Of a stretch of DNA of 64,000 bases, positions 61,201 through 64,000 are shown in pieces. Numbering within the stretch: position 1 is the first letter of the stretch; every line of letters begins with the position of its first letter. The stretch is taken from assembly GCA_944325435.1 (NCBI GenBank), contig CALVAC010000003.1, forward strand, positions 62,001-126,000. The letters run 5' to 3'. Position numbers and translations under genes: made by a program. The notes beneath the pieces were generated by a model. That model searched no databases. It saw only the letters and a list, made by a program, of their open reading frames with translations, and was not told where the DNA came from. Origin of the DNA: an uncultured Bacteroidales bacterium. GTDB lineage: Bacteria; Bacteroidota; Bacteroidia; Bacteroidales; UBA932.

Positions 61201-63761
61201 TAGACCGCCCTGGACCTGATGTGATATATTCCGGAAGGCTGTCCGGAAAGGTCCATCACGAACTCCTGCCCCGTCATTGCAGAACCGGAAAGGATATGTC
61301 TGCCATCCCGGGTAACCTCATATTCCACTGGAGACACGGGTATGGAAGAAAGTGTGCTGAAACGCAGCCTCGCAGTGTCGCATGACATCAGTTTAACCCT
61401 GTCACACGATGCCTCCGGAAGCATGTCCGCATATCCCTCCGCCTCGTTGAGCAGAGAAGTAAACAGGGTCATCTTCGGATTGATGTACACCGGCCTGCCT
61501 GACCATTCGTATGTCTCCCCCGTCAGGTCGGTCACCTTGACGGAAGGATAGTACCAGTACGATATGTCTCCGGCCGGGAATCCTGCCCTGAACCGTATCT
61601 CGAAAGTCCCGTCATCCGCTGCCGCCGTTTCTCCATATACAGGCTCTGTTCCGCTGACATACGATGCTATGCCGTATCCGATCTTCGCCGCAGACACGGA
61701 ATGACCGGAATAGCTGGAAAGTCTGCCTCTGACGATGACGGTATCTCCCGGGAACCAGACCAGGCTGTCATCCATAAATTCCATCGTATATGTCGGCAGG
61801 ACGAACTCATCCACCGTCAGGGCCGACCTCGCCAGGAATCCTGCTGAACCGGACACATTGACGGATATATGATATGTACCGCCCTTCAGGCCCTTTGGGA
61901 GGGCGAACACACCTGCTGCAGAGCCGAATCCGTTGGTCTTCAATGTCATTTCTGACACTGAATCCCCATCCGGACCTGTCAGCCGCACATCCAAGTCCCT
62001 GTCAGGTTCGACGGCATAGTCACCGCTTCCGGAATACGAATAAAGCACTGTCTTGAACTGCACGGAATCTCCGGGGTTGAATGCCCCCCTGTCCTTGTAT
62101 ATTACGGCACCCTGTCTGCGCTGCCTGCTGTCTCCGGTATCCTCCGAAGGGATATTTTCGAAGTCGCTTTCAGAAAGGAACAGACCCGGAGATCTCCTGC
62201 AGATGCCGTCCCTGTCGACCATCGAACACCTTATCATCAACGCCCCATCATGTTCCCCGGCCACCTCTTCGAGTATTTCCTGCACCGGAGTGAACCCATC
62301 AAAGGAGAAATCCTTCACCTGCCTGACCACCTCTCCTTTTGAAAGGATTTCGACATCTGCCTTCTCCACAGGCTTTCCGCTGTCCTGCCAAGCGAGATAA
62401 ATCCCGCATCCGGCATCCGAAACCGTCCTCCTCGCTATCGAAAGAGAGAAGACCGGATAACGCAGCCGGGACATCTCTTTCCCGTACCTGCAGACCAGCA
62501 TATAGTCGCCATCCGGTATCTCCGGCAGCCTGTACCTGACCGTATCGAGAAGATAATAGCTTCTCCGGGCATTATCTATTTCCGCAGAATGGACTATCTC
62601 CCCGTCCTCTGCATCCTTCCTGAGTTCAAGGACCGCACTGTCCACATTCCTGAACACCACCCCGATCTCATATCCATCCGCATACAGGCCCGCACTGCGG
62701 GAATCCAGCTCTTCCGCCAGAGTACCGACCGAGGAAAGGCTCTCAGCCACAGTCTTCTCATCACCCCTGTACGACTTCTGGAGTCTGATGAAATCCCGGC
62801 AGTCCTCCCTCAAGTCCTCATAGTCTGAAGATTCCGGCCTGTCCAGCCCTGCCGTCCCATCCTGCCCCATATCCAATAGCTGCTTCCTGTCAAGCAGCAT
62901 CCTCTCCATGGCATACAGGGCAATCGCCCGGCCATCATACTTCCCGGCGAACTCTTCAAGCGACGACTTCCGCCCGAGCAGGAAATCCCCGAGACTGTCC
63001 GCAGGACATTCCCGTATGTACCTCCTCATATCAGGGCCGCCAGCCTTGTCCAGCACATCGAGATATGCAAGATATGCCCCGGACGGATAGCTGTCCCCGG
63101 CGTACGACCAGAGGGCTTCCTCAGCCAGCTTGCGTACCTCATCTCCATTGACGGAATATCCCCGGGAGACAGACCACAGGAGATATTCATAGTCATTGGC
63201 AATCAGACTGACAATGAACGGAGCGCACCTGTCCGAACCGGCAAGGTTGCGGTCGTTCACATAGAAAGCCCTGTTGCAGGAGCGTTCGAGAGCCGCAGCA
63301 TTGTCCAGGACATTGTCCTGCACCCATTCCTTGTCTATTTCCTTGTCCAGCAGCCCGGACAGGCTAAGGTTGAAGTCCACCACGGCATTGCCGAACACGG
63401 CCACTTCGGCGGCGACACGCTCCAGAGCCTTGTCCCTCTGCTTCCAGTTGCGGGAAACCTCAGACTGATACCATTTATATAATGCATCATAGAAATCCCA
63501 CGGAAGTCCCAGGGACATCGACTTTCTGATAATCTTATCCAGTATTTCCACCTCCTTCTGAGGCCTGTCCGCAGAGATGGCCTCGCAATATTCCTCCCAC
63601 AGGTCCACGAGGATATGTCCATCCCCGGAGGTCCTGCCGTCATCCTTCCTTACGGTATATGCAGCATCCGAATCCCCTGCCAATGCCATCGGCATCATTA
63701 CTGCTGCCGCCGCTGCAAACAATACAGGCAGCACGAGGGACAATAAGGTTCCTGACTTCAT
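58263..63761 (-). CDS. Alpha-2-macroglobulin family protein without thioester
   Basis: A 1832-residue exported protein (LLSLVLPVLFAAAAAVMMPM, then ALA). Following a helical N-terminal 350 residues, MG-type beta domains run through the middle (GAVIYKDRGAFNPGDSVQFK is the typical MG2 start; LPTYTMEFMDDSLVWFPGDT is MG3-like). The alpha-alpha toroid of the thioester domain lies near residues 1340-1620 (CQNRDGGFGWFEGFPSSPVI). The CxEQ thioester is not seen. Such proteins trap proteases or act in envelope homeostasis. Other Bacteroidota examples also lack the thioester. It is upstream of the ilv promoter and follows folC by 62 bases. Confidence 0.88.
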   Translation of the reverse strand: MKSGTLLSLVLPVLFAAAAAVMMPMALAGDSDAAYTVRKDDGRTSGDGHILVDLWEEYCEAISADRPQKEVEILDKIIRKSMSLGLPWDFYDALYKWYQSEVSRNWKQRDKALERVAAEVAVFGNAVVDFNLSLSGLLDKEIDKEWVQDNVLDNAAALERSCNRAFYVNDRNLAGSDRCAPFIVSLIANDYEYLLWSVSRGYSVNGDEVRKLAEEALWSYAGDSYPSGAYLAYLDVLDKAGGPDMRRYIRECPADSLGDFLLGRKSSLEEFAGKYDGRAIALYAMERMLLDRKQLLDMGQDGTAGLDRPESSDYEDLREDCRDFIRLQKSYRGDEKTVAESLSSVGTLAEELDSRSAGLYADGYEIGVVFRNVDSAVLELRKDAEDGEIVHSAEIDNARRSYYLLDTVRYRLPEIPDGDYMLVCRYGKEMSRLRYPVFSLSIARRTVSDAGCGIYLAWQDSGKPVEKADVEILSKGEVVRQVKDFSFDGFTPVQEILEEVAGEHDGALMIRCSMVDRDGICRRSPGLFLSESDFENIPSEDTGDSRQRRQGAVIYKDRGAFNPGDSVQFKTVLYSYSGSGDYAVEPDRDLDVRLTGPDGDSVSEMTLKTNGFGSAAGVFALPKGLKGGTYHISVNVSGSAGFLARSALTVDEFVLPTYTMEFMDDSLVWFPGDTVIVRGRLSSYSGHSVSAAKIGYGIASYVSGTEPVYGETAAADDGTFEIRFRAGFPAGDISYWYYPSVKVTDLTGETYEWSGRPVYINPKMTLFTSLLNEAEGYADMLPEASCDRVKLMSCDTARLRFSTLSSIPVSPVEYEVTRDGRHILSGSAMTGQEFVMDLSGQPSGIYHIRSRAVYTHYDGRMLEDVDEIDLLKVSASDTSMDCGVESFFRKIEDGCVSALVGAGDGEQWFVVELHDAGGRLLHSEMLRMDGRNGEDGSVCLISYGFDQSWTDAVTMLIFGFKGGEVRSDSFTYSRSVPEEQSIPLSFTRFVERSLPGTRLGFCLETSPSAECLVSVYDKSADNIRGNAWTGIRFREYAPVNVRVRAETGRIGQDYYGNVVPFQLVEESAGAVMASPAMRSKSAAADNVAAMDYLSADGSAGTTEQIDVRDRFDNTIAFLPFLYPDNDGSVEFDIDVTDKLSTYYVSVFAHDPLMRNTVLRKEIVVSLPVKVSVVEPRFLYEGDLYNVLASVSNSSEHPMSGKLSLYVYDTKDYKHSEPVMSRSVQLSVGTGSAAAEEFAVEVPAGADTLGFKVVYSTVVDGVAVSDAMFVSVPVLEPVQTLTEAHSALFLPGMDRDSLKHTLETAFTGISAVGSEYREIPLLDMLMESVSGKTEPDAKDVLSLTEAYYMRMLAAVIMPEEKNASGQGSLLDGILSCQNRDGGFGWFEGFPSSPVITAVVLERFAALRSRGICVDSDADGSVPAGVGTAMPAAVAYMDSTFLSTDRPLWYGGISLQQYLYVRSMYPEVLPVFSKDGERFKEFAAKVRDFLLPKKGRGLDGDILAKARRVSVLLSLSHPGSESLALALGLKKKDLKRLVPSACADVLSLSEYAVPHPSGGFYFPNAVMPFRGLLESEVYAHSVLCDLMHRYHGIALPGNVCGADRSAAESLQGEAAEIAEGIRLWLMLQKETQQWESDPAYFNAVVSVLDGSASLKSANISVMTKRYVKPFGNIVPAGNEMSVERLWYRLGEDGKLTPVADGDTLDVGDRLVAEYRIWSRENRSFVQLVSPYYAALRPVDQLSGRTGGWFRPVRVPGPGLPGSGIIPCGYREVKSDRTIYYFDVCPEEEISFKEEFNVTQAGTFSAPAMTVECLYSPHYRANGAAEPKLVSEVAR

Positions 63762-63823
63762 AGCTTCAAATACAAAACAGAGAATTAGACATTGGCTGCA
63801 GATACAGGTTTAACAGAGACAGG

Positions 63824-64000
63824 TCAATGCCGGAAAAGCGGCACTGCTTCGGCCACAAGGTATGTACTGCCACCGACATACACGAGATGCCGCGCCGGAT
63901 CATCCGGTCCGGAAGGTACCCCGGCATCCGGGCCGTAATCCGCCGTACCAGAATGTCCTGCCGGCTCCGCAGCCGTTACAGCGCCGGCTGCCTCGAGAGC
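63824..64000 (-). CDS. folC: Folylpolyglutamate/dihydrofolate synthase, C-terminal fragment
   Basis: The last 58 codons of a gene entering from the right edge, ending with TGA at 63824-63826. The final residues HLVYVGGSTYLVAEAVPLF match the end of FolC, where a strand G-G/S-x-Y/H-x-V-A is typical. The preceding 35 residues are rich in Ala, Gly, Pro and Asp and look like an insertion before the last strand. With so little sequence the call rests on that one motif and on the usual order folC next to envelope genes. Confidence 0.65.
   Translation of the reverse strand, partial: ALEAAGAVTAAEPAGHSGTADYGPDAGVPSGPDDPARHLVYVGGSTYLVAEAVPLFRH

Noticed and set aside
63762..63823. Promoter for the alpha-2-macroglobulin gene (CAAATACA, 63767-63774, read on the minus strand)
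   Set aside because: One mismatch in the -7 box, no -33 box, and the start would fall on the initiation codon; co-transcription with folC is simpler.

Overview
The window is chromosomal DNA of a bacterium of the phylum Bacteroidota, most likely order Bacteroidales. The evidence is: Bacteroidota-type promoters (TTTG, about 19 bases, TAnnTTTG) in front of several genes; a SusC/SusD pair; many lipoproteins with the short Bacteroidales lipobox; Omp28, DUF4843, DUF4876 and PKD-like families; a 1091-residue SecA; and a tmRNA tag ending in YALAA. Base composition looks slightly GC-rich for the order. Both edges cut genes: upp on the left and folC on the right. I saw no tRNA, rRNA, IS element, prophage or CRISPR array.

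Layout. 1-5.6 kb holds housekeeping genes: divergent upp and radC, tmRNA (ssrA), a bactofilin and secA. 5.65-14.3 kb is a minus-strand surface-polysaccharide operon: CpsB-type phosphatase, rmlA, rmlD, rmlC, rmlB, ugd, one glycosyltransferase and a Wzx-type flippase. A duplicated repeat element lies between rmlB and ugd. 14.3-18.2 kb carries rnhA and pdxA, divergent from recG.

18.4-30.4 kb is a plus-strand operon: a TonB-dependent receptor, a DUF4876 lipoprotein, a DUF6850-like barrel, two tandem 726-residue clan-CD (gingipain/caspase-fold) peptidases with HEAT-like tails, a papain-like peptidase, and a short HmuY-like lipoprotein. HmuY is a heme-scavenging family. Its N-terminal hallmarks sit in the short lipoprotein, and its C-terminal hallmark sits at the end of the papain-like protein. 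The likely job is to digest host or dietary (heme) proteins and import a product. A WYL regulator, an S9 peptidase and a MATE transporter follow (30.5-35.3 kb).

35.3-52.8 kb is a long minus-strand locus: Omp28-like, DUF6029-like barrel, BACON lipoprotein, SusC, SusD, DUF4843, PKD-like lipoprotein, zinc metalloprotease and fimbrillin-like lipoprotein, with a TlpA-type thioredoxin beyond. It looks like a peptide- or protein-directed SusCD uptake system with its own protease. 52.96-58.2 kb is the branched-chain amino-acid operon ilvD-ilvB-ilvN-ilvC. It is preceded by a 29-residue Ile/Val-rich leader peptide and an intrinsic terminator with a competing antiterminator, a textbook attenuator. 58.3-63.8 kb is a large alpha-2-macroglobulin-like protein without a visible thioester, and folC follows at the edge.

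The strongest leads are the two-peptidase/HmuY operon with its apparently divided heme-binding domain, the perfect 18-bp hairpin that buries the ugd ribosome-binding region, and the ilv attenuator. All assignments rest on reading motifs and gene order by eye; no database search was run.
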